NCBI RefSeq assembly: GCF_028688795.1
Contig: NZ_JAQTXM010000011.1
Location: 1-64,000 of the forward strand
Length of the DNA stretch: 64,000 nucleotides
Direction: 5' to 3'
Source of the DNA: Rhodoferax sp.
Lineage (GTDB): Bacteria > Pseudomonadota > Gammaproteobacteria > Burkholderiales > Burkholderiaceae_C
Position 1 is the stretch's first letter. Every line of letters starts with the position of its first letter. Under the pieces are notes generated by a model that saw only the letters and a program-made list of their open reading frames with translations, had not been told where the DNA came from and made no database searches. Both the position numbers and the translations under genes were made by a program. Of the stretch, positions 38,015 to 47,555 are shown one piece after another.

Positions 38015-40405
38015 TCAATCGTAGTTACTGAAACGGCTTGGCATGACGCTAGGCTCACGCAAGTACTGGTAATTGGGGATGTTATCTTTGAGCGACTTCA
38101 GCGGGTTCACCCCAAGCCGCGAGAAGCCCACAAACTCCAGCTGGAACATGATGCGCTGGGTGGCGGTGACGCTGCTGGTTTGCAGACGCTCCCACACCAT
38201 GCGACCCAGCCAGCAACCGGCGTCATATTCAAGGCCCAGCACCGAGTCCACCAGCTTTCGCTCATTCATGCTGTAGTTGAGTCGGCCCACACTGTACCAG
38301 CGCCCCTCGCCCTGGCCTTGGCCCGCATTCAGCTTTTGCCCCCGGTCACCCCACAGGTCATTGATGGGCCATTGCCAGCCCACGTCAAGCTGCTCGCTTA
38401 GGTCACGTTGGTAGCGGTAAGCCGCCGACAAGGTGCGGTAGCGGCCCGGGTTGTAGCGCGCCCCCAGGGTAGAACGCACCGACTGCTGGGTGTCGGGGTT
38501 GAACTGCACCGTGCCGTCAAAGCGCCAACGCGGGTCCCAGTTGATGGAGCCGCCCCACAACATGTCACTGATGCGGTCTTGCGCGGGCAAGCCGCCGGGC
38601 AAGGTGACGTTCTGGTCTTGAAATCGCAAGCGCTGGGCAACCCCGATGCGGGCGTTTTCGGCACCGGTGGCGGGGTCGAGAAAGCGTGAGGTGACGCCAA
38701 TGGTCAGCAGGTTGCTGTCCGAAATACGGTCATTGCCAACGAACGCGTTTTCTGAATAAATCGTCGACAAATTGAAGTCGTTGGCGCCCGAATCATAGTT
38801 GGGCAACAGGCTCTGGTCGCGGTAAGGCGTGTTCACATAAAAGGCCCGCGGCTCCAGGGTTTGGCGCAAGGCGCGACCGAACAATTGGGTGTCTCGCTCA
38901 AACACCACGCCGGTGTCGACGCTCAGGGTGGGCACCACTCGGCTGGCGCGCATGGCACCGTCTTTCAGGGGCGCGTCAAACTGGTAATTGGTGGCGTGCA
39001 ATTGCACTTTAGGCGTGATGTAGCCGGCAGATGACTGAAACACCCGACTGGCCTGCAGCAGGGAAAAGGTCCGCTCGGCATTGGGCTGGCCCGTGCGTAT
39101 GCCGTCGGACTGAAAGCGGGTGTAGTCGGCGTCCAGCGCCACATCCATGCCGGCCAGATTGCTGCGGGTGTAACGCGTGGCCAATTGCGGCAAGCGGTCA
39201 TACGGCGGCACGATGGGCGCAGTGACGTCTTGCAGGGTTTGCCACTTGAGTGTGCGCACGCTGTTGGCCCAGGCACCGTTGGTCCACGCCAGCGTGGCGT
39301 CGTTGGCCAGCAGGCGCTGCGTGAGCGAGCTGTTGGTGCGGGTGAAATCGCGCCAATAGTTGTCGTCGCTGACGCGGTTCAGGCTCAGGTTCAGCGCGGC
39401 GCCGTTGTCGGTCCAGGCACTCTTGATGCGCGCCTGGTGGTTGATGTTCAGGCCCCAGCGGCTGCTGTCGCGCAGCTGGTCAAAGGGCATCCATTCCACA
39501 TTGGCGGTGCCAGCGTAGTTATCTTCCAGGTAACGAAACTCGGTGCCCAGATTGACCCCGCGTTTGGTCATCACAGTGGGCGTGAGGGTGGCATCGCGGT
39601 TGGGCGCAATGTTCCAGTAATAAGGCAATGAGACTTCCGTGCCATTGACGTTGTCCAGGCCAAGGGTGGGCGGCAACACGCCAGACTTCCGCTTGTCACT
39701 GAGCGGAAAAGTAATGAAGGGCACCGGCAGCACCGGCACGCCCTTGAAGCTCAGCAACGCGCCTGAGGCAGTGCCGACGTCTTCTTCGTTGTCCAGGCTG
39801 ATGGTGCTGGCCTTCAAAATCCAGTCGGGCATCCAACTCGGGCCGGGCAGGCGCCGGCACGTGGTGTAGGTGGCGTTGTGAATGACTGCCCGCTGGTCAT
39901 CCACAAAATCGACCCGGCTCGCCTGGCCATGGGCATCGTTGCGCAAAAAATGGTAGGTGGGCTCGTTGAAAAAGCCTTCAAATGCATCCACCCGCAGTTC
40001 CAGCAGCGGGCCTTCATACACGTTGCCGGCACGGTTCACCAGCACATGGCCAATGGCTTTGGCCAAGTCGGTGGGTTGGTCGTATTCGAGTCGGTCGGCC
40101 TTGATGACGATGTCACCCTTGCGCAGCATGGCGTCACCCTCAACCACGGTTTCCAGGTCCGGGCGACCCGTAATGCGCTGACCCGACACAAACGTGGGCA
40201 AACTGCTGCGCACCTGCGGGCTCAACTGCTCTTGCAACAAGGGGCTGGGTTGCAGCTGCAACGGGTCATTGCCCAGCAGTTGCGCGCCCGCCAAAGACGA
40301 CTGCAAAAGCGCCACCGACAGGCACACAGGCGCCAATGCAAAACGGCTCGGCGTGGTCAGCAATGAGGTATCACGCATCAAAAGACACTTTTGAAAGGCG
40401 TGCAT
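38015..40405 (-). CDS. lptD: LPS-assembly protein LptD
   Basis: OstA-like N-terminus and long beta-barrel ('YNPGRYRTLSAAYRYQRDLSEQLDVGWQWPINDLWG'). Confidence 0.95.
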   Translation of the reverse strand: MHAFQKCLLMRDTSLLTTPSRFALAPVCLSVALLQSSLAGAQLLGNDPLQLQPSPLLQEQLSPQVRSSLPTFVSGQRITGRPDLETVVEGDAMLRKGDIVIKADRLEYDQPTDLAKAIGHVLVNRAGNVYEGPLLELRVDAFEGFFNEPTYHFLRNDAHGQASRVDFVDDQRAVIHNATYTTCRRLPGPSWMPDWILKASTISLDNEEDVGTASGALLSFKGVPVLPVPFITFPLSDKRKSGVLPPTLGLDNVNGTEVSLPYYWNIAPNRDATLTPTVMTKRGVNLGTEFRYLEDNYAGTANVEWMPFDQLRDSSRWGLNINHQARIKSAWTDNGAALNLSLNRVSDDNYWRDFTRTNSSLTQRLLANDATLAWTNGAWANSVRTLKWQTLQDVTAPIVPPYDRLPQLATRYTRSNLAGMDVALDADYTRFQSDGIRTGQPNAERTFSLLQASRVFQSSAGYITPKVQLHATNYQFDAPLKDGAMRASRVVPTLSVDTGVVFERDTQLFGRALRQTLEPRAFYVNTPYRDQSLLPNYDSGANDFNLSTIYSENAFVGNDRISDSNLLTIGVTSRFLDPATGAENARIGVAQRLRFQDQNVTLPGGLPAQDRISDMLWGGSINWDPRWRFDGTVQFNPDTQQSVRSTLGARYNPGRYRTLSAAYRYQRDLSEQLDVGWQWPINDLWGDRGQKLNAGQGQGEGRWYSVGRLNYSMNERKLVDSVLGLEYDAGCWLGRMVWERLQTSSVTATQRIMFQLEFVGFSRLGVNPLKSLKDNIPNYQYLREPSVMPSRFSNYD

Positions 40406-40487
40406 CAGGCGGAGACGGTGAAAAAGCAGTGGCGGGCATGAAGGAGGCGAAGGGCATCAAGGGACGGGTTTGTAGAATTGATTATCC

Positions 40488-41600
40488 ATGAGCCAAGCCC
40501 CCACCCCCCAAGCCGCCCCGAGCGCAAACATTGTCTGGGACGACGCCACCCGCGCCGCCCAATTCCAAACCTGGCTAAGCCACATCGCCCCCAGCCAAAA
40601 CCTGCAAATTGACAGCCTGCGCCTGGCCTCGGCCGATGCCAGCTTTCGACGTTACTTCAGAATTGATAGCTGCTCACGCAATCAGGAAGAGGGCCAGAGG
40701 CCAATTTCTTATATTATTATGGACGCGCCGCCGACCCAGGAAAACTGCCAGCCGTTCGTGAAAGTGGCAGGCTTGATGCAAACCGCAGGCCTTCACGCGC
40801 CGCAAGTGCTGGCCTGGGACGAGGCCCAGGGCTTCATGCTGCTGACCGACCTGGGCGCGCAGACCATGATGCAGGTCATCAACCGCGCTGACCCACAAGC
40901 CAACCTGCCGCTGTATTTGCAGGCGGTGGACGCGCTGATTGCCTGGCAGCTCAGCTCAAAGCCCGACGTGTTGCCGCCTTACGACGAAGCTCTGTTGCGC
41001 CGAGAAATGGCGCTGTTCCCTGACTGGTACATCACCCGGCACAAAGGCGTAGAGGTCGATGAGACCATGCGCTTCACGCTGGACAACACCTTCAAACAGA
41101 TCATTGCCACGGTGCTGACCCAGCCCAGCGTGTTTGTGCACCGCGACTTCATGCCCCGTAACCTGATGGCCCCCACGATTTCGGACGGCTCGCTGGGCGT
41201 GCTGGACTTCCAGGACGCCGTGTACGGCCCCATCACCTACGACATTGCCAGCCTGATGCGCGACGCATTTTTGAGCTGGGAAGAAGATTTTTGCCTGGAA
41301 GTGACCGTCCGCTACTGGGAAAGAGCCCGCAAAGCCGGCCTGCCGGTGGACAGCGACTTTGGTGAGTTTTACCGTGGCGTGGAGTGGATGGGCCTGCAGC
41401 GCCACCTCAAAGTGGCCGGCATCTTTGCCCGCCTGACCCTGCGCGACGGCAAGCCGCAATACCTGGCCGACGCGCCGCGTTTTATCGCCTACATACGCGC
41501 CACCTGCGCCCGCTACCGCGAACTCAAACCGCTGCTGCGGCTGGTTGACAAGCTTGAAGGCATTGTGGAACCCGACATCTTTGGGTTTGGCCGGCAATGA
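40488..41600 (+). CDS. amgK: Aminoglycoside phosphotransferase-family kinase (AmgK-like), divergent from lptD, with internal repeat-derived segment
   Basis: 'DASFRRYFRI', 'VFVHRDFMPRNLM', 'GVLDFQDAVYGPITYDIASLMRDAF'. Confidence 0.85.
   Translation: MSQAPTPQAAPSANIVWDDATRAAQFQTWLSHIAPSQNLQIDSLRLASADASFRRYFRIDSCSRNQEEGQRPISYIIMDAPPTQENCQPFVKVAGLMQTAGLHAPQVLAWDEAQGFMLLTDLGAQTMMQVINRADPQANLPLYLQAVDALIAWQLSSKPDVLPPYDEALLRREMALFPDWYITRHKGVEVDETMRFTLDNTFKQIIATVLTQPSVFVHRDFMPRNLMAPTISDGSLGVLDFQDAVYGPITYDIASLMRDAFLSWEEDFCLEVTVRYWERARKAGLPVDSDFGEFYRGVEWMGLQRHLKVAGIFARLTLRDGKPQYLADAPRFIAYIRATCARYRELKPLLRLVDKLEGIVEPDIFGFGRQ
40661..40719 (+). repeat. Dispersed ~60 bp repeat, in-frame inside the amgK-like gene
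   Basis: GAATTGATAGCTGCTCACGCAATCAGGAAGAGGGCCAGAGGCCAATTTCTTATATTATTA; encodes IDSCSRNQEEGQRPISYII. Confidence 0.75.
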
Positions 41601-41686
41601 GATAGACCAAGCGCTGAAAGTACAGTCAAACCCTGCATCGTTATGCGTACCGCCAGCCTGCGCTGGCTCCTTACCGAAAGAACCCC

Positions 41687-42793
41687 ATGAAAACAAGAGC
41701 CGCCGTCGCCTGGAAAGCAGGCCAGCCCCTGACCATTGAAACCGTTGACCTGCAAGGCCCCAAGTTTGGCGAGGTGCTGGTCGAGATCAAGGCCACCGGC
41801 ATCTGCCACACCGACCTCTACACACTCAGCGGCGCGGACCCCGAGGGCATCTTCCCAGCCATTTTGGGCCATGAAGGCGCGGGCATTGTGGTGGATGTGG
41901 GCCCCGGCGTGACCAGCCTGCAAAAAGGCGACCACGTCATTCCGCTCTACACGCCCGAATGCCGCCAATGCAAGTTCTGCCTGTCGCGCAAGACCAACCT
42001 GTGCCAGCTGATTCGCGGCACGCAGGGCAAGGGGCTGATGCCCGACGCCACCAGCCGGTTCAGCCTGGACGGCAAGCCGATCTTTCACTACATGGGCACC
42101 AGCACCTTCAGCAATTACACGGTGGCGCCAGAGATTTCGCTGGCCAAGATCCGCAAGGACGCGCCGTTTGACAAGGTTTGTTACATCGGCTGCGGCGTCA
42201 CCACCGGCATTGGCGCGGTGATCTTCACCGCCAAGGTCGAGGCTGGTGCCAACGTGGTGGTGTTTGGCCTGGGCGGCATTGGTCTGAACGTGATTCAGGG
42301 CGCCAAGATGGTCGGTGCCGACAAGATCATTGGGGTCGACATCAACCCGGCGCGGCAAGCCATGGCGCGCAAATTTGGCATGACGCATTTCATCAACCCC
42401 AAGGAGGTTGACAACGTGGTCGACAGCATTGTGCAGCTCACCGACGGCGGCGCCGACTACAGCTTTGAGTGCATTGGCAACACCCAGGTGATGCGTCAGG
42501 CGCTGGAGTGCACCCACAAGGGTTGGGGCCGCAGCATCATCATTGGTGTGGCCGAAGCCGGGGCAGAGATCTCCACCCGTCCGTTTCAGCTGGTCACCGG
42601 ACGCAAATGGGAAGGCTCGGCCTTTGGCGGCGCCCGTGGCCGCACCGACGTGCCGAAAATTGTCGACTGGTACATGGAAGGCAAGATCAACATTGACGAC
42701 CTGATCACCCACACCATGCCGCTGGAAGACATCAACAAGGGCTTTGAGCTGATGAAAAGCGGCGAATCCATTCGCGGCGTGGTGATTTATTGA
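41687..42793 (+). CDS. frmA: S-(hydroxymethyl)glutathione dehydrogenase / class III alcohol dehydrogenase
   Basis: '[68 protein letters not shown]'. Confidence 0.96.
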   Translation: MKTRAAVAWKAGQPLTIETVDLQGPKFGEVLVEIKATGICHTDLYTLSGADPEGIFPAILGHEGAGIVVDVGPGVTSLQKGDHVIPLYTPECRQCKFCLSRKTNLCQLIRGTQGKGLMPDATSRFSLDGKPIFHYMGTSTFSNYTVAPEISLAKIRKDAPFDKVCYIGCGVTTGIGAVIFTAKVEAGANVVVFGLGGIGLNVIQGAKMVGADKIIGVDINPARQAMARKFGMTHFINPKEVDNVVDSIVQLTDGGADYSFECIGNTQVMRQALECTHKGWGRSIIIGVAEAGAEISTRPFQLVTGRKWEGSAFGGARGRTDVPKIVDWYMEGKINIDDLITHTMPLEDINKGFELMKSGESIRGVVIY

Positions 42794-42850
42794 TGAAATT
42801 AGCCTCTAGCCCTTTAAATATATGCGTAAGCAGCTATTAAATATATATCA
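42791..42850 (-). repeat. Dispersed ~60 bp repeat between frmA and the fghA-type gene
   Basis: Reverse complement ATATATTTAATAGCTGCTTACGCATATATTTAAAGGGCTAGAGGCTAATTTCATCAA; overlaps the end of the frmA stop. Confidence 0.75.
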
Positions 42851-42856
42851 ATAAAC

Positions 42857-43729
42857 ATGCCATCTACCTCCCTGGAACTCTTGAGTGAGCACGCCTGTTT
42901 TGGTGGTGTGCAGCGCTTTTACCAACATGCGTCGGGCGTCATCGGCCTGCCCATGCGTTTTTCGGTCTACCTGCCGCCGCAAGCCAAGATCGACGCCGCC
43001 GGTGGCCAAGTGCCTGCGCTGATGTACCTGGCTGGCCTGACCTGCAACGAAGAAACCTTCATGATGAAGGCCGGTGCGCAGCGCATGGCCGCTGAATTGG
43101 GTTTGGCGCTGATCGCCCCCGACACCAGCCCGCGCGGCGCGGGTGTGCCGGGCGAGGCCGACAGCTGGGACTTTGGCGTGGGTGCCGGGTTTTACCTGGA
43201 CGCCACGCAGGCGCCTTGGGCCCAGCGCTACCGCATGGCGACCTACCTCACCACCGAGTTGCTGGGCTTGGTGGCGCAAACGTTACCGATTGACTTGGCG
43301 CGTGTCGGCATTTTTGGCCACTCCATGGGCGGGCACGGCGCCTTGTCGCTGGCGCTGAAACACCCGGATGTGTTCAAGTCGGTGTCGGCCTTTGCCCCAA
43401 TCTGCGCGCCCTGCCTGTGTCCTTGGGGGCAAAAGGCATTCACGGGTTATTTGGGCACTGATGTCACGGCGTGGGCGGCGCATGACAGCAGTGCGCTGAT
43501 GGCCGCCAAAGCGTCGGCACCGTATCCTCGCGGCATCTTGATCGACCAGGGTTTGGCCGACAAGTTTTTACCAACCCAGTTGTTCCCGGAAAGCTTCGAG
43601 GCTGCCTGCCAAGCCGTGGGCCAGCCCCTGACGCTGCGCCGCCACCCAGGCTACGACCATGGCTACTACTTTGTGGCCACCTTCATGGGCGACCACCTGG
43701 CGCACCATGCGGCATGCCTACGGGATTGA
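42857..43729 (+). CDS. fghA: S-formylglutathione hydrolase
   Basis: 'PALMYLAGLTCNEETFMMKAGAQRMAAELGLALIAPDTSPRG', 'FGHSMGGHGALSLALKHP'. Confidence 0.95.
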   Translation: MPSTSLELLSEHACFGGVQRFYQHASGVIGLPMRFSVYLPPQAKIDAAGGQVPALMYLAGLTCNEETFMMKAGAQRMAAELGLALIAPDTSPRGAGVPGEADSWDFGVGAGFYLDATQAPWAQRYRMATYLTTELLGLVAQTLPIDLARVGIFGHSMGGHGALSLALKHPDVFKSVSAFAPICAPCLCPWGQKAFTGYLGTDVTAWAAHDSSALMAAKASAPYPRGILIDQGLADKFLPTQLFPESFEAACQAVGQPLTLRRHPGYDHGYYFVATFMGDHLAHHAACLRD

Positions 43730-43751
43730 TGCGGCACACTGCCCCCTGGCT

Positions 43752-43815
43752 GCTATCTTTTGTATAGCTATTTACGCAGTAAATACAAGGGCCAGAGGTC
43801 GATTTCATCAAAAAT
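43752..43815 (+). repeat. Dispersed ~60 bp repeat downstream of fghA
   Basis: TGCTATCTTTTGTATAGCTATTTACGCAGTAAATACAAGGGCCAGAGGTCGATTTCATCAAAAA. Confidence 0.7.
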
Positions 43816-43833
43816 CAGCAAGCAGACCGGCTC

Positions 43834-44568
43834 CTAGTTGAAGGCGCTGACAATTTCCAGCCTGACATGCGCCACGCCAGCCCGCAACATGTCGATCTGG
43901 CGGGCTGCCGCGTGGCTCAAATCAGCCACCCGCCCAGCGATAAACGGGCCCCGGTCATTCACCCGCACCTGCACACTTTTGCCGTTGAGTGGATTGGTGA
44001 CCCGCACCAGCGTGCCAAAAGGCAGTGTCTTGTGTGCCATGGTCAGCGCATTGGGGTCAAACCGTTCCCCGCTGGCCGTTTTGCGACCGGTGAACCTGTG
44101 TGCGAGGTACGACACCTTGCCTTCCCATGTGTCGATTCGGTTTAAAACGGCAGCGGCAACGCCGGCCGCAGTCGCGGTTGACATCGCGGAGGCGACGGCA
44201 GTGTCAGTGGCGACCACAGCGGTAGCCGAGGTCGCAGTGGTGGCCGCGATCGCAGCCGCCGCGTCGGACGTTGTCTCTGGCAAAGATTGGGCGTGCGCCC
44301 ATGACCCGATGAGGGTCAGGACCGAAAACAGGCAGCAGGTGACGAGTTTGGACGAAATAGAAACTCCGGCAGGCTTAGTTGAAAACCGCGAAGTGTAGGC
44401 AATTTCTGCCGCACCCGGCAAAACGCGGGTCAGAGCCGGCAGCACGCCCCATGCACATGCGCCGCAACGAGCAGGGTGGCAAGGCAGCATCAGAACACCA
44501 GACGGGCCGCGTGGTACTTTAGCCTCAGCAACACCTGTCGGTTTCGTTGGGCGTGTCGATAATTTCAA
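43834..44568 (-). CDS. RlpA-like septal ring lytic transglycosylase (double-psi beta-barrel)
   Basis: '[75 protein letters not shown]'; 5' end uncertain (signal peptide begins internally near [13 protein letters not shown]). Confidence 0.85.
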   Translation of the reverse strand: MKLSTRPTKPTGVAEAKVPRGPSGVLMLPCHPARCGACAWGVLPALTRVLPGAAEIAYTSRFSTKPAGVSISSKLVTCCLFSVLTLIGSWAHAQSLPETTSDAAAAIAATTATSATAVVATDTAVASAMSTATAAGVAAAVLNRIDTWEGKVSYLAHRFTGRKTASGERFDPNALTMAHKTLPFGTLVRVTNPLNGKSVQVRVNDRGPFIAGRVADLSHAAARQIDMLRAGVAHVRLEIVSAFN

Positions 44569-44630
44569 TTAGCAGGCTCTTAGCCCATATAAAATAAAGG
44601 CTATTAGCTACTCATTAAATAGCAATTCAA
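44561..44630 (-). repeat. Dispersed ~60 bp repeat (divergent member) between the rlpA-like gene and rsmE
   Basis: Reverse complement GAATTGCTATTTAATGAGTAGCTAATAGCCTTTATTTTATATGGGCTAAGAGCCTGCTAATTGAAA. Confidence 0.5.
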
Positions 44631-44649
44631 ACTTGCTTCACGTTTCACT

Positions 44650-45483
44650 ATGCCCCGCTTTTACTGCTCTACCCCACTTGTCACTGGCGCCTTAACCGAC
44701 CTGCCTGAGGGCCCTGCCCGCCATGTGCAAGTGCTGCGCCTGCAGCCGGGCGATGCCATCACGCTGTTTGATGGTCAGGCTAATGCCAACGGGCAATTTG
44801 GTGAATTTGCCGCGACCGTGACGCAGATGGGGCGCAGCAACGTGCAGGTGCAAGTGGGTGCATGGACAGCCACACAGCGCGAGGCCAGCCGCAGCGTTCA
44901 CTTGGCCGTGGGCATGCCGGCCAACGAGCGCATGGACTGGCTGGTAGAAAAAGCCGCCGAGCTGGGGGTGGCCAGCATTCAGCCGCTGATGACCGAGCGC
45001 AGTGTGTTGCGCCTAAGTGGCGAACGCGCTGTTAAAAAACAGGCTCACTGGCAAAGCGTGGCCGTGGCTGCCTGTGAGCAATGTGGCGGCAATCGCGTGC
45101 CTGTTGTTCATGAAGTGATGACGCTTGCGCAGTGGCTCAAGGCGCACGCCACGCAAGCTGATGGACAGACTCAGACCGACATGACCGCTGGTGGCAAGAC
45201 TGGCGCAAACCCGAGGACGCTGAGGCTGCTGCTGTCCTTGCGTGAGGGCTCACTGGGCTTGCGTGAGGCCGTGGCACAACACTTGCCAAGCCAGACGCTG
45301 GCCGATGGCTCTGCTGTGGCAGACGCCTCGCATTTGAGCTTTCTATCAGGCCCTGAAGGCGGCCTGAGCCCGTCTGAAGAAGAACTTGCGCTGGCGGCCG
45401 GCTTCAAACCCACCACGCTGGGGCCGCGTGTGCTGCGGGCTGAGACAGCAGCCTTGGCAGTGCTGGCCGCTTTGCTGGTTTAA
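44650..45483 (+). CDS. rsmE: 16S rRNA (uracil1498-N3)-methyltransferase
   Basis: 'MPRFYCSTPLVTG', 'ERMDWLVEKAAELGVASIQPLMTERSV', 'GPEGGLSPSEEELA', 'LGPRVLRAETAALAVLAAL'. Confidence 0.93.
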   Translation: MPRFYCSTPLVTGALTDLPEGPARHVQVLRLQPGDAITLFDGQANANGQFGEFAATVTQMGRSNVQVQVGAWTATQREASRSVHLAVGMPANERMDWLVEKAAELGVASIQPLMTERSVLRLSGERAVKKQAHWQSVAVAACEQCGGNRVPVVHEVMTLAQWLKAHATQADGQTQTDMTAGGKTGANPRTLRLLLSLREGSLGLREAVAQHLPSQTLADGSAVADASHLSFLSGPEGGLSPSEEELALAAGFKPTTLGPRVLRAETAALAVLAALLV

Positions 45484-45525
45484 CGCAAAATAGAATGGTT
45501 TGGGCTTAAGCCGAGCCCCAACAAC

Positions 45526-45696
45526 TCAACGCAGGGCCAGGTGGTAGCCGCGCAAAATCAACGACGTCAAGCGCAACGGCGCATGGCGCACAGCGCCAGG
45601 TACCCACTTGGGTGAGTTCAGGGAAAACCGCGTCGACCAGCGCGTGACGGGACGCAGCCACTGGGTGGCTTTCATGAATCGCTGCTTTTTGTCCAT
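45526..45696 (-). CDS. Small hypothetical protein
   Basis: 57 aa MDKKQRFMKATQWLRPVTRWSTRFSLNSPKWVPGAVRHAPLRLTSLILRGYHLALR; no family recognised. Confidence 0.2.
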   Translation of the reverse strand: MDKKQRFMKATQWLRPVTRWSTRFSLNSPKWVPGAVRHAPLRLTSLILRGYHLALR

Positions 45697-45906
45697 GGTG
45701 TACAACCTCTTCTCATGCATCATCAAGGCTGGTATTGTTGAGGCAACTTGAAAACCTTGCCGCCACGATGTCAAAACCGATGCTTGCAGAATCAGTCAAG
45801 CGGCAAGGGCTACCCGGTTTGTGCCGTAATCGCAGTCCACGCCACCCAACGCGGTAGGTGCCTCGCCAGCGCGGCATCACCACACAACCCCTTATTTTTG
45901 GCACAC

Positions 45907-47244
45907 ATGGCTCCCAAATCTACACCTGAGCGCAGCAGTTCAGCCGTACCCAGCAGCCGCCTTGGCCGCCTGATGCGCCTGGGACAAATGGCCACGGGTG
46001 TGGCGGGCAACATGCTCATGGCCGGTGCGCGCCAGTTGGCCGATGGCAAACGCCCCAAGTTAAGCGACCTGCTGCTGACCCCTGCCAACGCCCGCAAGAT
46101 CACCGACCAACTGGCCCAAATGCGCGGTGCCGCCATGAAGGTCGGGCAACTGATCTCGATGGACGCTGGCGACCTGCTGCCACCCGAGATGGCCGCTATT
46201 CTGGCGCGCCTGCGCTCTGATGGCCACGCCATGCCGCAGCGCCAGGTGCAGGCGGTGCTCAGCGCCAACTGGGGGGCTGGCTGGCAGCAGCGTTTTGAGC
46301 CGTTTTCATTCACCCCCATCGCTGCGGCCTCCATTGGTCAGGTGCACCGGGCCACCACCAAGGACGGGCGCGACCTGGCCATCAAGATCCAGTACCCCGG
46401 CGTGCGAAAAAGCATCAGCAGTGACGTGAACAACGTGGCCTCGCTGTTGCGCATCTCAGGCTTGCTGCCCAAAACCCTCGATATTGCGCCGCTGCTGCTG
46501 GAGGCCAAGCGACAACTGCACGAAGAGGCTGATTACCAGGCCGAAGGCGCGCACTTGCTGCGCTTTGCCGAACTGCTGGCGAATGCGCCTGAGTTTGTGG
46601 TCCCTGAGTTGCATGCCGACCTGACCACCAAAAATGTGCTGGCCATGGGTTTTGTCGGTGGTGTGCCCATCGAGTCGATGCTGAACGCCCCCCAGGCCGA
46701 GCGCGACCGCATCGTCAGCCTGCTGGTGCGCCTGCTGTTTCGGGAGCTGTTTGAGTTTGGGCTGATGCAGACTGACCCCAACTTTGCCAACTACCAGTAC
46801 GACATGCAGAGCAAACAACTGATCTTGCTTGACTTTGGCGCCACGCGCAGCTTTGCGCCAGCTTTTGGCCAGGCCTACCGGCAGTTGACGGCTGCAGCCA
46901 TCGCGGGCAACCGCGCCGATATGACACAAGCCGCCATGGCCATTGGTTATTTTGACGAGCACACCCAACTCAGGCACCAAGCTGCCGTGCTGGACATGAT
47001 GCACCTGGCCCTGGAGCCGTTGCGCGTCAAGGGCGCTTTTGACTTTGGCAGCACCGACATGCTGCAGCGCCTGCGCGAAACTGGCATGGCGCTGGGTCTG
47101 GATCGCGACTTTTGGCATGTTCCGCCCATTGACACGCTGTTTTTGCATCGCAAACTCGGCGGCCTGTACCTGTTGGCGGCGCGGCTCAAAGCGCGGGTGA
47201 ACGTGCGCCAACTGGTACAACCCTTCTTTAACCCCACCCATTGA
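45907..47244 (+). CDS. ABC1/UbiB-family (AarF domain) kinase-like protein
   Basis: 'RGAAMKVGQLISMDAGDLLPPEMAAILARLR', 'AAASIGQVHRATTKDGRDLAIKIQYPGV'; start ATG 45907 preferred. Confidence 0.9.
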   Translation: MAPKSTPERSSSAVPSSRLGRLMRLGQMATGVAGNMLMAGARQLADGKRPKLSDLLLTPANARKITDQLAQMRGAAMKVGQLISMDAGDLLPPEMAAILARLRSDGHAMPQRQVQAVLSANWGAGWQQRFEPFSFTPIAAASIGQVHRATTKDGRDLAIKIQYPGVRKSISSDVNNVASLLRISGLLPKTLDIAPLLLEAKRQLHEEADYQAEGAHLLRFAELLANAPEFVVPELHADLTTKNVLAMGFVGGVPIESMLNAPQAERDRIVSLLVRLLFRELFEFGLMQTDPNFANYQYDMQSKQLILLDFGATRSFAPAFGQAYRQLTAAAIAGNRADMTQAAMAIGYFDEHTQLRHQAAVLDMMHLALEPLRVKGAFDFGSTDMLQRLRETGMALGLDRDFWHVPPIDTLFLHRKLGGLYLLAARLKARVNVRQLVQPFFNPTH

Positions 47245-47253
47245 AAGACCCCC

Positions 47254-47532
47254 ATGAAAGCCACCTGGAACAACACCGTGATTGCCGAGAGCGAGGACAC
47301 CGTTCTGGTCGAGGGCAACCATTACTTTCCCGAAAGTTCGCTCAATAGAGCGTTCATCACCTTCAGCAATCACAAGACATCGTGCCCATGGAAAGGCCAG
47401 GCCAGCTATTACACGTTGATCGTCGATGGTGACACCAACCCCGATGCGGTCTGGTACTACGCTGATCCCAAGCCTGAAGCCGAGGCCATTCGTGGCCGCG
47501 TGGCGTTCTGGAAAGGTGTGAAGGTTGCCTGA
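47254..47532 (+). CDS. DUF427 family protein
   Basis: 'MKATWNNTVIAESEDTVLVEGNHYFPESSLN...SCPWKGQASYYTLIVDGDTNPDAVWYYADPKPEAEAIRGRVAFWKGVKV'. Confidence 0.9.
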   Translation: MKATWNNTVIAESEDTVLVEGNHYFPESSLNRAFITFSNHKTSCPWKGQASYYTLIVDGDTNPDAVWYYADPKPEAEAIRGRVAFWKGVKVA

Positions 47533-47555
47533 CAGCTATTGCGGGATCGAACTTC

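Noticed and set aside
41513-42712. 399-aa minus ORF opposite frmA
   Set aside because: Antisense shadow of class III alcohol dehydrogenase.
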